64,000 bases of DNA from contig NW_003314292.1 in the NCBI RefSeq assembly GCF_000143415.4, forward strand, positions 1,005,666 through 1,069,665, in the 5' to 3' direction. This DNA is from Selaginella moellendorffii. Taxonomy: Eukaryota > Streptophyta > Lycopodiopsida > Selaginellales > Selaginellaceae. The notes under the pieces are model-generated. The model was given only the letters and a program-made list of their open reading frames with translations, was not told the origin of the DNA and ran no database searches. A program made the translations under genes and the position numbers. Positions 24,896-36,480 of the stretch are shown one piece after another; within the stretch, counting starts at the first letter, position 1, and each line of letters begins with the position of its first letter.

Positions 24896-25077
24896 CTTTG
24901 CTCCTCCTCCGTGTTCGTGGAGCTGGAACTCCTCCTTTTCTTCCGCGGCTCGATCGATCAAACAGCTTTTCTACGGACCAGGTACGCTCGTCATTCCTGG
25001 AAAGGAGGAGAAAAAGCGTTTAAGTCGGTCGATCGATCGCGATGATCACAAGACTAGAACAAGAGAGGGAACAAGAG

Positions 25078-25123
25078 CAAGAGAGAGAGAGAGAGAACAA
25101 GAGCGAGAGAGAGAGAGAGAGAG
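25078..25123. repeat. GA microsatellite pair upstream of PIN
   Basis: Two GA runs separated by ACAAGAGC-like sequence, preceded by AACAAGAG repeats, 180-230 bp upstream of the PIN start codon. Probably in the promoter or 5' UTR. Confidence 0.85.
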
Positions 25124-26715
25124 AGGAATGTAAGAATGTAGTAGCATACCTTTGATGAATTCGTTGCGAGCTCTAGCATCGCGCGCTGCTATGCCAGTTC
25201 TTCTCTTAAATGCCTCCCAAGAACACTCAACGGTGCCGCAGCATTCTCTTTACGCCGCTCAATCAATGCTCTTGATGCTCGATCGAGCGCCGGGGGGGGC
25301 TGCCCTGATCTGTCACTCTCCCAGACGATCCAGGCACTGGCCTTAAAGCATCCAGCGATCGACCAATCGCGAGCTCCCTCTAGCTTGCGATCCTAGCTCG
25401 CTCCCTGCGCGCTCGCTTACAAATCCGAGGAGAGGTCGAGAGCCCAGGCAATGCTGCTGCTGCTGCTGGTCCTGCCGCATTCGCATTCGCCGCTGCCGAA
25501 TCGCTCGCCGCCGCTGCTGCATGCGCATTCGCATGCTCGCGCTGATCGATCCAATCGATGCTCCGTCTCGATCGAAAACCCCAAAACCGGAAAGAAAGAG
25601 AGAGGGGAGTGAGAAGAAGAATTCCTTCCTCGAGAGAATGGAGTAGAAGAAGAAGAAAGAACCCTTCTCTCTCTTTCTTTCCTCTGTGTCCCACAGTACC
25701 ACAGCATTATGCTCTGGCCTGGCACAGTTCTGGAATCTGGAATGTCACTGGCCCACTGGAGCGGGCCATTCCGGATCGGAATGGGCGGGGCCAGTGGACG
25801 AGGATCGCATCGCCACGTCACCCTGCCCCTCCTCTGGGGGACACCCCGCCACATCAGCGCCATTTTCGAAGCGTGGTTACTCGTAATCTGGTCTTACAAC
25901 ATCAATCCCCTCATAAACAAAGCCAAGGAAATTTTTACACTGACCGGTGAAATGGGTGAAAAGGCTAAAGTTTTTTTTATTTCCCCCGTATGTCTCCATC
26001 TCTCGACCAACATCCTACAGAGAGAGACTCACGGGTCTCCTCGAAAAGAAAAAGACTCTATACATCAGAAATCTCTCTCGCGGATTAATACCCAATTTCT
26101 ATACCTTGGAAGCTAATGTATGGGAATATCTAATATGCCCGGAGCACATGCAACGCCAACCCTAAAAATTGGGAGCAACACTCACATCGATACAACTAAG
26201 TTTGAGTTGGGACGAGACACGCAACGCGGGGATTGTTTTTAAGGGGGTATATCTCCTCCCGTCTCCTCTGATCCGCCATTTCACCAAAACAGTATAGTAC
26301 TGAAAAAAGGCGCAAATCTTACGATTAAAACTTTGTGTGGCATGCATGCTTGTCTCTGTCTGTTTGGGGACTGGCGCTCAGAAATCTGGTGCAGAACGAA
26401 TCTTTCTTAGCTTACAAAAACAATTGTCTCTCTCACCCCTCTCTGCTCTCAGTATTTTTGCGTGAGAATTTGCATCGCATCGCTCTACCATACCAGCCGC
26501 AGGCAGAAAACAGAACGCAGGAAGCAGGAAGCAGAATGCAGAATGCAGCAGCAGGGAGAATGGGAATGCAATCGATTTTTCAACTAACAGAGGGGATATG
26601 ATGATGAAGAGTTCCACTCCTAAATCCGGAAACACGGCGCACGCTACGCGCTACTCCTTGCTTGCTGCCAACCTGCAAAAGCATATAATGTTTTGGTATT
26701 ACCCTGCCTTTGCAT

Positions 26716-26964
26716 AATCAGGTGACAAATCACACAACTTGATCTGCTATTGTATTTTCAAACTTGTACGCTCTGGAGTTCTTCCACAGCTGATATGCAA
26801 CTATGATTTTGCTATTACCCCACCACCTCCTCGCCTAATCAGACGACAAATCAGATCAACAACACACCAACTTGATCTGCCCAATTGTGTTTTTAAGCTA
26901 GGGACAGCATCTTTGGTTCTGCACGCTCTGGAATTCTTCCACCAGTGATATGAAACTATGATTT
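26716..26964 (+). repeat. Diverged direct duplication of about 100-130 bp
   Basis: Two successive units share the same order of blocks: TAATCAG-x-GACAAATCA, AACTTGATCTGC, GCTCTGGA-x-TTCTTCCAC, GATATG-x-AACTATGATTT. The second unit is longer because of an inserted segment. No coding capacity is seen. Confidence 0.8.
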
Positions 26965-27430
26965 CGGATTTGCAGCAAAAGCTTCGTGTATGAGTGGGAA
27001 AAATCTGTGCCTCGGGAATTTAGTAGTGTTAGATATTTCATCCAAATGATGATTATTGGTGATTTCGTGAATATATCTTTCTCCTTTTCCTATTTTGCAT
27101 TTGTAGCCGGGGAACCACTTTTGCTCGCCATTCAACGTGCAGCATGGGCCAACACCCAAGGAAAAAGTTGGCGAGGGACAGCGACAAAACCTTGTCAAAT
27201 TTTTCACTCATCACTTCACATGCCACAAAAATCCATCCATCCAACCATGCTTTTAGACGAGGAAAACAAAGAATACATACAAATCTCAGTCATACATAGC
27301 TTGCGGACAAGACTCTTTTCTAGCTTTTGACCGCGCCTCTCCACATTCCCGCGAGCTGGTAAATCTCTCTACTTTTTTTTTAAAATTAGGGCTCTTCACA
27401 AGTGCCCTAAAAACAGGGCTGCTCGTCGTG

Positions 27431-30400
27431 ATGCTGCTCCTGGCCCTGTGGCGTCGCCTCGGCCGGCGATCCAGCGCCGCCGGCCATGTACGATGCTTCT
27501 CCTCAGCTCAGGCGCTGCCATCGGCGGAGGATTTCGCGGCGCGGCGCCGCGAGGATGCTCTTCTCGGTGAGATCGATGCGCGCTACCCCGCATTCATGGT
27601 TTGGGGATGCAACACCGACGTTGGCAAGACGCTCGTCTCCACTGGTATGGCGGCAGCGCTTCTTTCCTCCGGAAAGAGCCAGAAATCGCATGTCCTCTAT
27701 GTGAAGCCCGTCCAGACGGGATTTCCAGATGATTCCGACGCCAGGTCTGTGACGCAGAGGATAGATTCTCTCGTCGGGAGGAGCGAGAGCATCTTCCTCT
27801 CCAACCGGACAATGTGGCTGTCCGATGAGGCTTCCAAAAAGGCAGCATTGACGAAAAGCTCCACAGACTCCTCGGGTTCCTGGAAAAACTCTGCGAATTC
27901 AGTGAAAAGCTCCTCCAGTCTGACTTGCGAGACGCTGTGGAGCTGGTGTGCGGCTGTTTCTCCACACTTGGCCGCTCAGCAGGAAGGTGGCGGTGCTAGC
28001 GACGACGAGCTGCGAAAAGTTTTGCGAAGATCGCTGTGGGAGTTCGGCGCTGACGCGTCTCAAACGGGACGGAGCTGGGCTTTCGTTGAGACCGCGGGTG
28101 GTGTTGCGAGTCCGGCTCCCTCAGGAACTTTGCAGTGCGATCTTTACAGGTAGTAAGAAGTATATCGTGAGAAATCACTAACCTTTTTGGTTTTTCGGTT
28201 TTCTTTTTGAGACAGGCCTCTTCGACTACCTGGAATTCTAGTCGGAGATGGAAGGCTAGGAGGAATATCGACTACTCTAGCGGCGTATGAAAGCCTTCTC
28301 TTGCGAGGATACGAGACAATCTGCATTGTAATTCAGGACATGGGACTGGGAAACAATCAGCATCTGTCCAAACAGCTCCATAACAGGTATATCTTCCATA
28401 CCATGCGATTCCGATGCTAGTTTAGCTCGTCAGAGTGCCGGTCTTTGTGATCCCTGCCGTACCAAAGAATCCAGGTGACGATCTTGCGGGCTGGTTTCAC
28501 GACACCAGCAGTACGTTCCTTCAAGTGGTGTTACTGCTCGAAGATGCGTACCATAAGCGAATACAAAGGCTGCGTGAGATGCCCAAAAAAGCATCGGAGC
28601 TTTTCTGGTGGCCCTTCACGCAGCACAGATTGGTGCCCGAGGAGAACGTGACGGTTATAGACTCTCGATCGGGCGAATTCTTTTCAGTTTATGAGGTTTG
28701 TATTATACTGCTTTCTTTTAGTTGCGTACTGACTTTTCAAACTGTGCCAGAATAAACACGGCCGCTTTGCTCAGCAGTTTGATGCTTGTGCAAGCTGGTG
28801 GACGCAGGGGCCCGATGCATCACTGCAGGTAAGTTTTGAGTTTTTGCAAAGCTCTTTTAATCATTACACACCAGTCTGCCTTCGTCTAACAGACGCGTTT
28901 GAATTTTTGAGACTCCAGCATGAGCTTGCGAAACAAATTGCGTATGCTGCGGGCAGATATGGTCACGTTATGTTCCCCGAAAATGTCCACGAGCCTGGCC
29001 TTCGCTGTGCTGAATTGCTACTCCAAGGCGTTGGACGCGGTAAACACTGCTCTTGCCTAATTATATCTTACGAAACTTTTTTTTTTCAAGGCTGGGCACA
29101 CAGAGTTTATATTTCTGACAATGGATCGACCGCTACTGAAATTGCTCTCAAAATGGCTTTGAGAAAATATGCTGTTGATCATGGCTTTTTAACAAATCAA
29201 GGAGATAAGAAACCGGACTTCAAGGTAAGCTTTCGTTGTGTTTATCATTTTGCCGATTGTGCTGCTCAGGTTCTTGCACTCAGAGGCTCCTATCATGGAG
29301 ACACTTTGGGAGCAATGGAAGCGCAAGCGCCATCTCCTTACACAGGATTTTCGCAGCAACCTTGGTATTCTTCTTACTTTTTTAGCTCTTTTTGGGTTTC
29401 AATAATCTACGCGCATGCTTGCTTTGATGATTGAACAACAGGTATTCCGGAAGAGGCGTCTTTTTAGATCCACCGACCGTGTGCTGCCAAAACAGGAAAT
29501 GGCAATTGCGGGTGCCAGAAAGATATGGCACTATAGCAACTGGTAAACTGCTATCTGTTTATCTCGTCATTGCTGATTATTCTTTACGATGAATGGCAGA
29601 ACCTGCATGGGATGCAAGAGAAGACGTGTTTGCTTTGGAAAGGGATAATACGGAGCTGGCTAAGATCTACTCGTCCGCGATAGAGAAGGAGATTATGAGT
29701 AGCCAAGGCGGTTTAGGCGGACAAACAATTGCCGGTCTCATCATCGAGCCGAGTAAGACAAATTGGATCATGTGTTAAATCTCATCGTGACGTTTGCAGT
29801 CATCCACGCTGCTGGTGGAATGGAGCTCGTGGATCCTTTGTTCCAGCGCATACTTACACAGCAATGCAAGTGTCACAAAATCCCAGTTATCTTTGACGAG
29901 GTGTTCACTGGATGTTGGCGACTTGGTGCCGAGGTATTTCATCTCATTTCAAATTTTTCTTCTTTTTTTTTTTGAAGTTTTATTTGCGTGCAAGTCTGCT
30001 TGGGAGCTTTTAGGATGCAACCCAGACATCGCTTGTTATGCCAAGCTTTTGACTGGAGGAACTGTTCCGCTAGCAGCTACTCTTGCCACTCAAGACATAT
30101 TTCAAGCTTTTGAAGGGGCGTCCAAGGTACTTAAATCTTTCTCTTGTGGATGCTAGAATGAATCTGTTCTTCATACTACAGCTCGATGCTCTCTTGCATG
30201 GCCATTCTTACACGGCACATCCGGTCGGCTGCTCCGCCGCTGTTACAGCGCTGGAATGGTTCAAGGACCCGTCCAAGAATCCAAATCTATTGCCTGGCAC
30301 AAGTCGTCTCCAGGAGGTTAGCGGTTATAACTTTCCGTGTTCTAAAGAACTAATACTTTCGCCGGTGCCAGCAATGGGATCCAGAGCTGGTGGCCGAGAT

Positions 30401-30650
30401 ATCAAGCCTTTCTTCCGTGGAAAGAGTGATCTCTCTGGGAACGCTCATGGCGCTAGAGCTGCGATCAAGCTCATCAAGCCAAAAGGGCTATAGCTCGCTA
30501 CTCTCCAGCGGCGTCGTGAAGGAACTTCGCCAAGTGCTTGGGATCTACACTCGACCACTGGGAAATGTGGTCTACTTCATGTGTGGCCCATTGACAAGGC
30601 CCAGTGTGTGCTCATCGCTACTGAGAAGAATGCTCAAAGTGTTAGAATAA
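27431..30650 (+). CDS. BIO3-BIO1: Bifunctional dethiobiotin synthetase / 7,8-diaminopelargonate aminotransferase
   Basis: Thirteen exons: 27431-28149, 28216-28386, 28434-28695, 28751-28828, 28919-29039, 29091-29224, 29270-29364, 29442-29542, 29600-29752, 29800-29933, 29995-30126, 30182-30316, 30372-30650; 837 residues. An Arg-rich N terminus suggests a mitochondrial presequence. The BIO3 half has the P-loop GCNTDVGKT (59-67), VKPVQTGFP and VETAGGVASPAPSGTLQC. The BIO1 half is a class III PLP aminotransferase: FWWPFTQH, FDACASWWTQGPD, RGSYHGDTLGAMEAQAPSPY, VIFDEVFTG and the PLP Lys673 in CYAKLLTGG, ending with RPLGNVVYFMCGP. The enzyme converts KAPA to DAPA and DAPA to dethiobiotin in mitochondria. 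The fusion of both steps is the normal plant arrangement. Exon 1 between about residues 105 and 150 is poorly conserved but stays open. Confidence 0.95.
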
Positions 30651-31023
30651 CGATCCATGAAGGTATGTGAGATCTCACTTTCACCACTTTTACGTTTTCT
30701 ATGGTGTGTACTAACAAGGACAAACGCAGCTTCAGTGTGCAAGCGTGTATCTCTTCACTGGCATCCAATTTGGTTGTTTTTCCTGTCATGCCAACCTTAC
30801 CGCCCAACAAACAGACAAGCGCTAAACAATGGAAAAAGGTGGTAAACAATGAAAGAAGGTGGCGAAAGTGGATGGAACGATCGATCATGGCGCTTATAAT
30901 TCTTAACTCCATGATACAACGACATCGTTCTTTCCTAACCATATCAAAATATTTTTTTTGCAAGAAAAAGTCATTTACAAAGAAAAGAAAATCTATGCCA
31001 CCGGTCCACCACCTTTTGATATA
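30651..31023. other. Convergent 3' spacer between BIO3-BIO1 and LRR gene
   Basis: These 373 bp should contain the two 3' UTRs in tail-to-tail order. Poly-T/poly-A rich runs (about 30950-30990) may be polyadenylation regions. I see nothing else. Confidence 0.5.
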
Positions 31024-32460
31024 CTAATGCGAATGGACGAAGAAGGTGGCGAAGGTGGCAGCGATGATCACACCAAAAGTGGATGATCCGCGAGCGATGA
31101 TCGAAGAGGATGGCGACGGCGCATAGTTTCCTACTTGGAATGCCACTGGCAGCGTGGATTTGTCGCAAGGATCCAGCATTCCTTGCGAGGAAAGCGAGGA
31201 AGAAGAGCTCTGCTGGATCATGGAGAGGATTTGGGGAGGATAGCACAATCCAGTGTTGTTGCCCAGCTTGAGCTTGCTGCCGAATCGCGTGATGGAATCG
31301 ATCGAGAATGGCACCGGCCCAGCGAGCGAATTCTCGCTGAGATTGATCTCCGCGAGCTGGTCCAGGCGCGCGAGCTCGCGCGGGATGGCGCCCGTGAGCT
31401 CATTCCTGGCCAGCCCTAGAAACCGCAAGCTCGGGAGCGCGCCTAGATTGCTGGGAATCGCGCCGCGGAGCTGGGAATCCGAGATGTCCAGGCTGATCAA
31501 GCTCGCCCCCAATCGCTCCCACCCGATCGATGGAATCGCCCCCTGGATTGGATTGCTGTGGAGGTAGAGCTCCCGCAATGTCGCCAGCCCTAGCAGTGGC
31601 TCGAGGAAATTCCCCTCTCTTCCTCCTCGCAAGAGATTGTGGCTCAAATCCAGGAGCTCCAGCCCCGGCGGCAGCGATTCCAGCGATCCCAGCGTCGCAT
31701 TGATGCGATTGTTGCTGAGGTCGAGCTTGCGGAGGCGATCGAGGCCGGCGAGCGAGAGATTGGCGATGGAATCGAAGGCGTTGTGGCTGAGGTCGAGGAT
31801 GACGAGACTGGAGAGAAATTTTAGGGTTCTTGGCAGCGCGCCCAGGATCCCCGGATTCTGGCTGATGACGAGCTGCTGGAGCGACGTGAGATCGCCCAGC
31901 TCGGCTGGAATCTCTCCCGCGAGGCCGTTGCCGACCAGGATCAAGCGCTCGAGGTGGCGGAGATTGGCGAGCTCGGCAGGGATTGGTCCCTGGAGAGCGG
32001 GATTGTTTTGGAAGGTGAGAGTGGAGAGAGTGGCGATGGCGGCGATGGAGGCGGGGATCGTAGCGGGGGATTTCGTGAAGCAGCCGTAGAATGCGAGGGA
32101 TTTGAGGTGGGAGAGCTTGGCGATGGAGGGATGGATTGTCGCGTTGGCGCTGCAAGAGGGCGTGTTGCTCTGGATCTTCCCCACGCTCAAGCCCACCAGA
32201 TGGATCGAATTGGGGAAGCTGGAATTCGCGTCGTCGACGACGTCACAGATCATCCCCTGGAGCGTGTTCTCACCGCAAGGATCCGGCAGCAAGCTCCTCC
32301 AATCCCACTCGGAGTTTAGAGACTCCATCACCTGGAAGAAGGCCTCCTTCTCCGCGGGATCCATGCTTTGTTCGTCCTGCTGCCCGGAGATGGCGACGAT
32401 GATCCACATCCACACCAGGAAAGAAATCGCGGCCGCGCATGAGATTGGCGACGCCGGCAT
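31024..32460 (-). CDS. Extracellular LRR protein, PII-2-like, probable GPI anchor
   Basis: Intronless, 478 residues from the ATG at 32460; the frame is open 36 bp further up without another ATG. A signal peptide (CAAAISFLVWMWIIVAIS) is followed by the LRR N-cap WDWRSLLPDPCGENTLQGMIC and SLAFYGCFTKSPATIPASIA. About nine or ten plant LRRs (LxxLxLxxNxLxGxIPxxLxxL) follow. The C-terminal cap CYPPQILSMI leads to a Ser-rich spacer and a hydrophobic tail (STFGVIIAATFATFFVHSH) with no cytosolic kinase. This layout matches plant Piriformospora-indica-insensitive protein 2 (PII-2) and related cell-surface LRR proteins. The expected role is plasma-membrane or apoplastic perception or scaffolding; no ligand can be inferred. 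The GPI signal is judged by eye. Confidence 0.85.
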   Translation of the reverse strand: MPASPISCAAAISFLVWMWIIVAISGQQDEQSMDPAEKEAFFQVMESLNSEWDWRSLLPDPCGENTLQGMICDVVDDANSSFPNSIHLVGLSVGKIQSNTPSCSANATIHPSIAKLSHLKSLAFYGCFTKSPATIPASIAAIATLSTLTFQNNPALQGPIPAELANLRHLERLILVGNGLAGEIPAELGDLTSLQQLVISQNPGILGALPRTLKFLSSLVILDLSHNAFDSIANLSLAGLDRLRKLDLSNNRINATLGSLESLPPGLELLDLSHNLLRGGREGNFLEPLLGLATLRELYLHSNPIQGAIPSIGWERLGASLISLDISDSQLRGAIPSNLGALPSLRFLGLARNELTGAIPRELARLDQLAEINLSENSLAGPVPFSIDSITRFGSKLKLGNNTGLCYPPQILSMIQQSSSSSLSSQGMLDPCDKSTLPVAFQVGNYAPSPSSSIIARGSSTFGVIIAATFATFFVHSH

Positions 32461-33698
32461 CGTGACTTCCAGCGCTCCCAGATCATCCAAGTTCAAGAGT
32501 AGTGGAGGAAGAGGAAGAGGAAGATCATCAAGAAGACGCGAAGAACTCTCCTAGAAATCCTACGCTATGTGGAGAGAGGGGGAGCTACTAGACAATGGGA
32601 AGAGAAAAGAGTGGTTGTGGAGTATAAGAAGTTGGATGCTTTTGGCTGGCGCGATCGATCGCTAGCTAAGAGGAGACGAGCAAAGTGGAAAAGAATGTCA
32701 AATCAAATGGATTGTTTACTCGAGAATCTTCACTGTAGCCCCCACTCGCGATCGAAGGCGCATTGTTTTCTCGAGTGGATGGACAAATTCCGGAGGAGAA
32801 ATTCTTTTGCTCGCGACTTCCTCCCCAATGATCACTGCGCTTCAACCACCAAGCGCATATGGGTGGGGGCGTGCGCGCGATTAAACAATGCCCGGCTGCC
32901 CAGCGATCGATCGGTGGAGCTATACGCGCCCAGCGCTCGATCAATCGATCATGACGAAAAGAAAGGAAAGAGATTGTTAAAAAAGAGGGAAGAACTGCGC
33001 GAAAACAGGGGGAGGGAGGGGTGAGTCGAATCACAGCTGGAGCGAATTTCTCTTAAAGAAAGGAAGAAATCGCGCTTGAATTGGATCGATCCGTGCGGCA
33101 CTGAATGGATCGAGGCGCATTAACGAAGGCAGTAAAAGCCCAAAGCAGGGGAGATTGGTGGTATCCATCCCAGGAGAGAAATGTTACAAGCGATGGATCG
33201 ATTCGATCGATTCGATCGATTAGAAGGGATCGAGGTGGACGAATCGATCGAAAGATTTGGGGCTTTGTTGCAGCGCTTGGCCTCCAATGCCACCGCGCCA
33301 GGCGATGGTCGTCGTCGTTGATTTTTCAAGGATCTATGAGCAGCTCCAGAAAATCCTGGAGACGACAACAATGCGGCAGCGCGCGGCGTGATCAATCAGG
33401 ATCATCGAGCGTGAAATTTCTTTTATTTTCTCCTTTAAGAGCGTGAAAGAGAGATTCGTTTTCGTTTCGTCCGCATCCAAATGGAGAGGGGTCGCTGTAA
33501 AAAGATGTAAGTAAAAATTCGTGGGGCATTCAAGGCAGCCGCGCCAGGGCGGCGGTTTCCTTTCTCCATGCTTGAGAACGATATAAGCCGCCAGAGAATA
33601 TTCCATTCATGTAAAAACAAGTCACTAACGGTAAATTAATATTTACCTAGGGTTTTGATCTAATTTAACTAGGGCCCTTTTAGGGTTCTTGCGAAGCT
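32461..33698. other. Divergent promoter region between LRR gene and THG1
   Basis: A spacer of 1.24 kb with no supported exon. It is dense in CGATCGAT-type palindromes, notably at about 33186-33216 (three near-perfect copies of GATCGATTC) and again around 33241. The last 100 bp before 33699 carry two TAGGGTT telo-box-like motifs, common in promoters of plant translation-related genes, which fits a tRNA-modifying enzyme. Confidence 0.5.
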
Positions 33699-35827
33699 AT
33701 GGCACAAAGCAAGTATGAATATGTCAAGGGATTTGAGAGCGACGATGCGCTGCCTTCCGGCAACTGGATCGTCGTCCGGATCCAAGGCCGGGATTTCAAG
33801 GAGTAAGCGATGCGCGATCGATCTTTGTAAGTGATTGGGCAAATATTTGCAGGCTTCTCAAGGGTCATGGCGTTGAGAGGGATGATTCCCGAGCTCTAGC
33901 GCTCGTGGAGGATTGTTTGAAGACACTGCTGTGGAATTTCTTCGACATTGTTTGTGCGTATGGAGTCATCTATGAATCAAGGTGAAGGTTTTCTTTCGTG
34001 TTTTTCTTTGCCTTCAAATCCAATGCGATTCTTCTTTTTGTTCCAGCTTTGTTTTCCACGAGAGTACCTCCTTCTTCAGACGACGAGAAAGGTTTCTTAG
34101 TTTTTTACGTACTTTCGCTAAGAGCTTAGCTCATCAGTGGTTTTTCCAGCAAGCTCGTATCGGTGCTTGTATCATCCTTTACATCGCTATACGTGAGGAG
34201 CTGGCCCTCGTTTTTCCCAGAGACAAATCTCTTGAGTACGCCTGTGTTCTCTGGAGCTGCGTATTGCTATCCGAAGAATTCACTGGTGAGATCCTACTTA
34301 TCTTCGCTGCAGGAAAACTGTATGTCCTGATTCTGCATTTAATTCATCGATAACGATGTCGTGAAACAGGGATATCTGGTCTTCAGGCTAGTAACGATCA
34401 AATGGGAGCTTTCGTCTTCAAACGAAAGGTTCGTAGCTGTTATGGTTCTAGTTTTCATTGGACTGAGAATAGATTTCAGGTTGGAGAACAGGTTGATGTC
34501 TGTAGTATGCGTGGCGAAATTACGTCCGATGCGTTCTGGATGGAGCATTCTTTCATTCTAGAGAAGAAAAAAGTAAGTCTTTTTTTGCTTAGAACACTGT
34601 TTCTTTAATTTCTAGAGTTTCTACTGCTGAACAGAGTAAAAGAAGCATTATCAAAGCCAGGCAAGCATGCTGCAGCAATTTTTACGTGGCCTTTTTTCTT
34701 ACTTAGTAAGCTATAGGCAAAGAGGTGTTGAGCAGAGTCCGACCATGGTTGAAAGAGATCCTGTAAGCTTCTCTTTGCACTTTTCCACTAGTTACTAACT
34801 TCCCATTACAGATGAAAGTTGACTTCGTGGTTACGACAGGGCAGTTTTTGCAAGCCAACTGGATCGTTGTTCGAATTGATGGTCGCGGTTTTAAAAAGTA
34901 TGCATTTGAATCTTTCTTTTCTTGTTGAAGCTGTTGTCTAACCGACTGCTTTTCCCAGATTTGCTGATCTTCATGGGTTTCAGAAGCCAAACGACGAACG
35001 AGCTTTGCAGCTAATGGACGAGTGTGCAAAAGCAATTCTAGAAGAAAACACAGACATCGTTTGCGCCTATGGCATCAGCGACGAGTACAGTTTCTTGATT
35101 CGAAGGGGTGCACATCAACAAGCAAGGTAAGTGACCGTGGCCATAGGCAGTGCTTAACCCTTTTTTTCTTTTTTTTTTGCAGCAACGAGCTCATTTCCGC
35201 GACTGTTTCGCTATTCACATCAAAGTATGTAATGCTGTGGCCCAAGTTTTTTCACGACAGGGAGCTTGAATGTGCTCCGGCCTTTGATGCAAGAGCAGTG
35301 TGTTACCCCACAGAAACAACAGTTAGAGATTACTTGGCTTGGCGCCAAGTGGACTGTAAGTTCACATTTTCTTTCTCTTCTATCCAGCAAGCATGCTTGC
35401 TTAGTTTCTGGTTTGTATTGCTTGCAGGTCATATTAACAACGTGAACAATACGTGCTTTTGGAAGTTGCGAGAGCAGGGGTTGAATCCGAGCAATGCGCA
35501 CAAGACACTCATGGTATAGACTTCAAATTTTGATGTTTCTCGTGTAAAGGCCTTGTTTCAGGGAACAAGGTCGAGCGAGAAGAAAGAACTTCTAAGTAAC
35601 GACTTTCGGATAGATTACAATGCGTTGCCGGCAAAGTATCGCAAGGGATCCCTTCTTGTACGAAAGGTAGAAAAATGTCTTCGTTTTTTTACAAAGCTGT
35701 TCATAAGTACTTATGTATATATTTCCAGCCTGACCAAACCATCTTCCACTACCATGACTTCGACGTTATTGGCGATGATTTCTGGAAGGAGCACTCTTAC
35801 ATTCTCCAAAAGGCAAGATTCTCATAA
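33699..35827 (+). CDS. THG1: tRNA-His guanylyltransferase with tandem Thg1 domains, N-terminal half degenerate
   Basis: Fourteen exons: 33699-33802, 33853-33981, 34047-34091, 34150-34285, 34387-34428, 34490-34572, 34635-34660, 34707-34762, 34812-34897, 34959-35126, 35183-35355, 35428-35513, 35562-35666, 35729-35827; 445 residues. Exon 7 is best explained with a GC-AG intron (donor AG|GCAAGC); the model there is less sure. The C-terminal domain (208-445) has the catalytic RIDGRGF (Asp230), YGISDEYSF (Asp277, Glu278) and [13 protein letters not shown]. The enzyme adds G-1 to tRNA-His by 3'-5' polymerisation. In the N-terminal copy (1-207) the matching residues are Gln29 and Tyr75, and the segment corresponding to WRQVDCHINN is missing. 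Plant THG1 proteins are normally tandem, so duplication is expected but this decay is not. Plant homologues are about 540-570 residues. Confidence 0.85.
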
Positions 35828-36044
35828 TATCATACGTTTAGATTATATTGATATTCTGCAGTGAATTGCAATGATCTCTGCGCATGCTTGAGAATTAATA
35901 CGAGAGCTACGAATGGATTGCAGCAGCACTGCTAAAGAGGACCTGGTGCTTCGTACAAAAGGCATTTGAGTAGTGTTCAAAAGGTATTCAAGCTTCATGT
36001 AGCATTCTTTTGGTTTTCTAACGGAAAAGCCTTCCTTTTTCCAA
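35828..36044. other. THG1 3' flank
   Basis: Probable 3' UTR of THG1. No other feature seen. Confidence 0.4.
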
Positions 36045-36480
36045 TGCGTCCTCGTGGAGCAAGCTCGATGAAGCCCGAAGGGCGTTCAAAAGAATGCCAC
36101 AGTTCAGCATGGAGGCTTCCATTTCAATGTCCATCGCCTGCGTCAACAAAGGGAAGCTCCAGTCCGCCCAGCAAGTCTTCGAAAGTGCCACCACATCCTG
36201 GACTCGCAGCATTTGCACGGAGCGGGCATCTCCTCGAGGCCAAGCTTAGATATGGGAGAGCAAGGGGCTGTGATGAAAGTAAGCCTCAACCAAGCGCTTT
36301 GTACGGGCTGCCACGGCCGAGTGCTACGTGAAGAAAGTCGATTGATCCAAGCCTTTGGAGTGGAAGCCGGGGACTTCGACTCCGGCAGATGGTTTTCGCT
36401 CTCGGAGCTCTGGAACAGCTTGGACATTCTCATGGCTTTACGAACGACGTAGCAAACGACGAGACGGGCCGGAATCCATC
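36045..36480 (+). pseudogene. Pentatricopeptide-repeat (PPR) gene fragment
   Basis: Two PPR-like units are readable in one frame: SKLDEARRAFKRMP and NKGKLQSAQQVFESATTSW. The third, LAAFARSGHLLEAK, is in a different frame, and stops follow. This is the pattern of a frameshifted relic of a PLS-class PPR protein, a very large family in Selaginella involved in organellar RNA editing. No start, no complete motif array and no E/DYW tail are present. Confidence 0.5.

Larger units (their letters stand above)
24896..27430. other. Intergenic: PIN promoter/5' UTR and BIO3-BIO1 upstream region
   Basis: Divergent spacer between PIN (minus) and BIO3-BIO1 (plus). The first 450 bp hold two GA tracts (about 25078-25097 and 25106-25123), likely in the PIN leader. 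The rest shows no supported exon. A diverged direct repeat lies at about 26716-26964. The segment just before 27431 contains an AAAATTAGGGCTCTTC telo-box-like stretch, plausible for the BIO3-BIO1 promoter. Confidence 0.5.

Noticed and set aside
24017..25045. Plus-strand frames of 145 and 144 codons opposite PIN exon 1
   Set aside because: GC-rich antisense shadows of the long PIN exon; no domain.
27820..27965. Alternative frame in BIO3-BIO1 exon 1 that reads like a helical protein segment
   Set aside because: The annotated frame continues into conserved dethiobiotin-synthetase motifs on both sides without a stop; this part is variable in the family.
31400..32554. Long minus and plus alternative frames over the LRR gene
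   Set aside because: Shadows of a GC-rich, repeat-structured LRR frame that fully explains the region.
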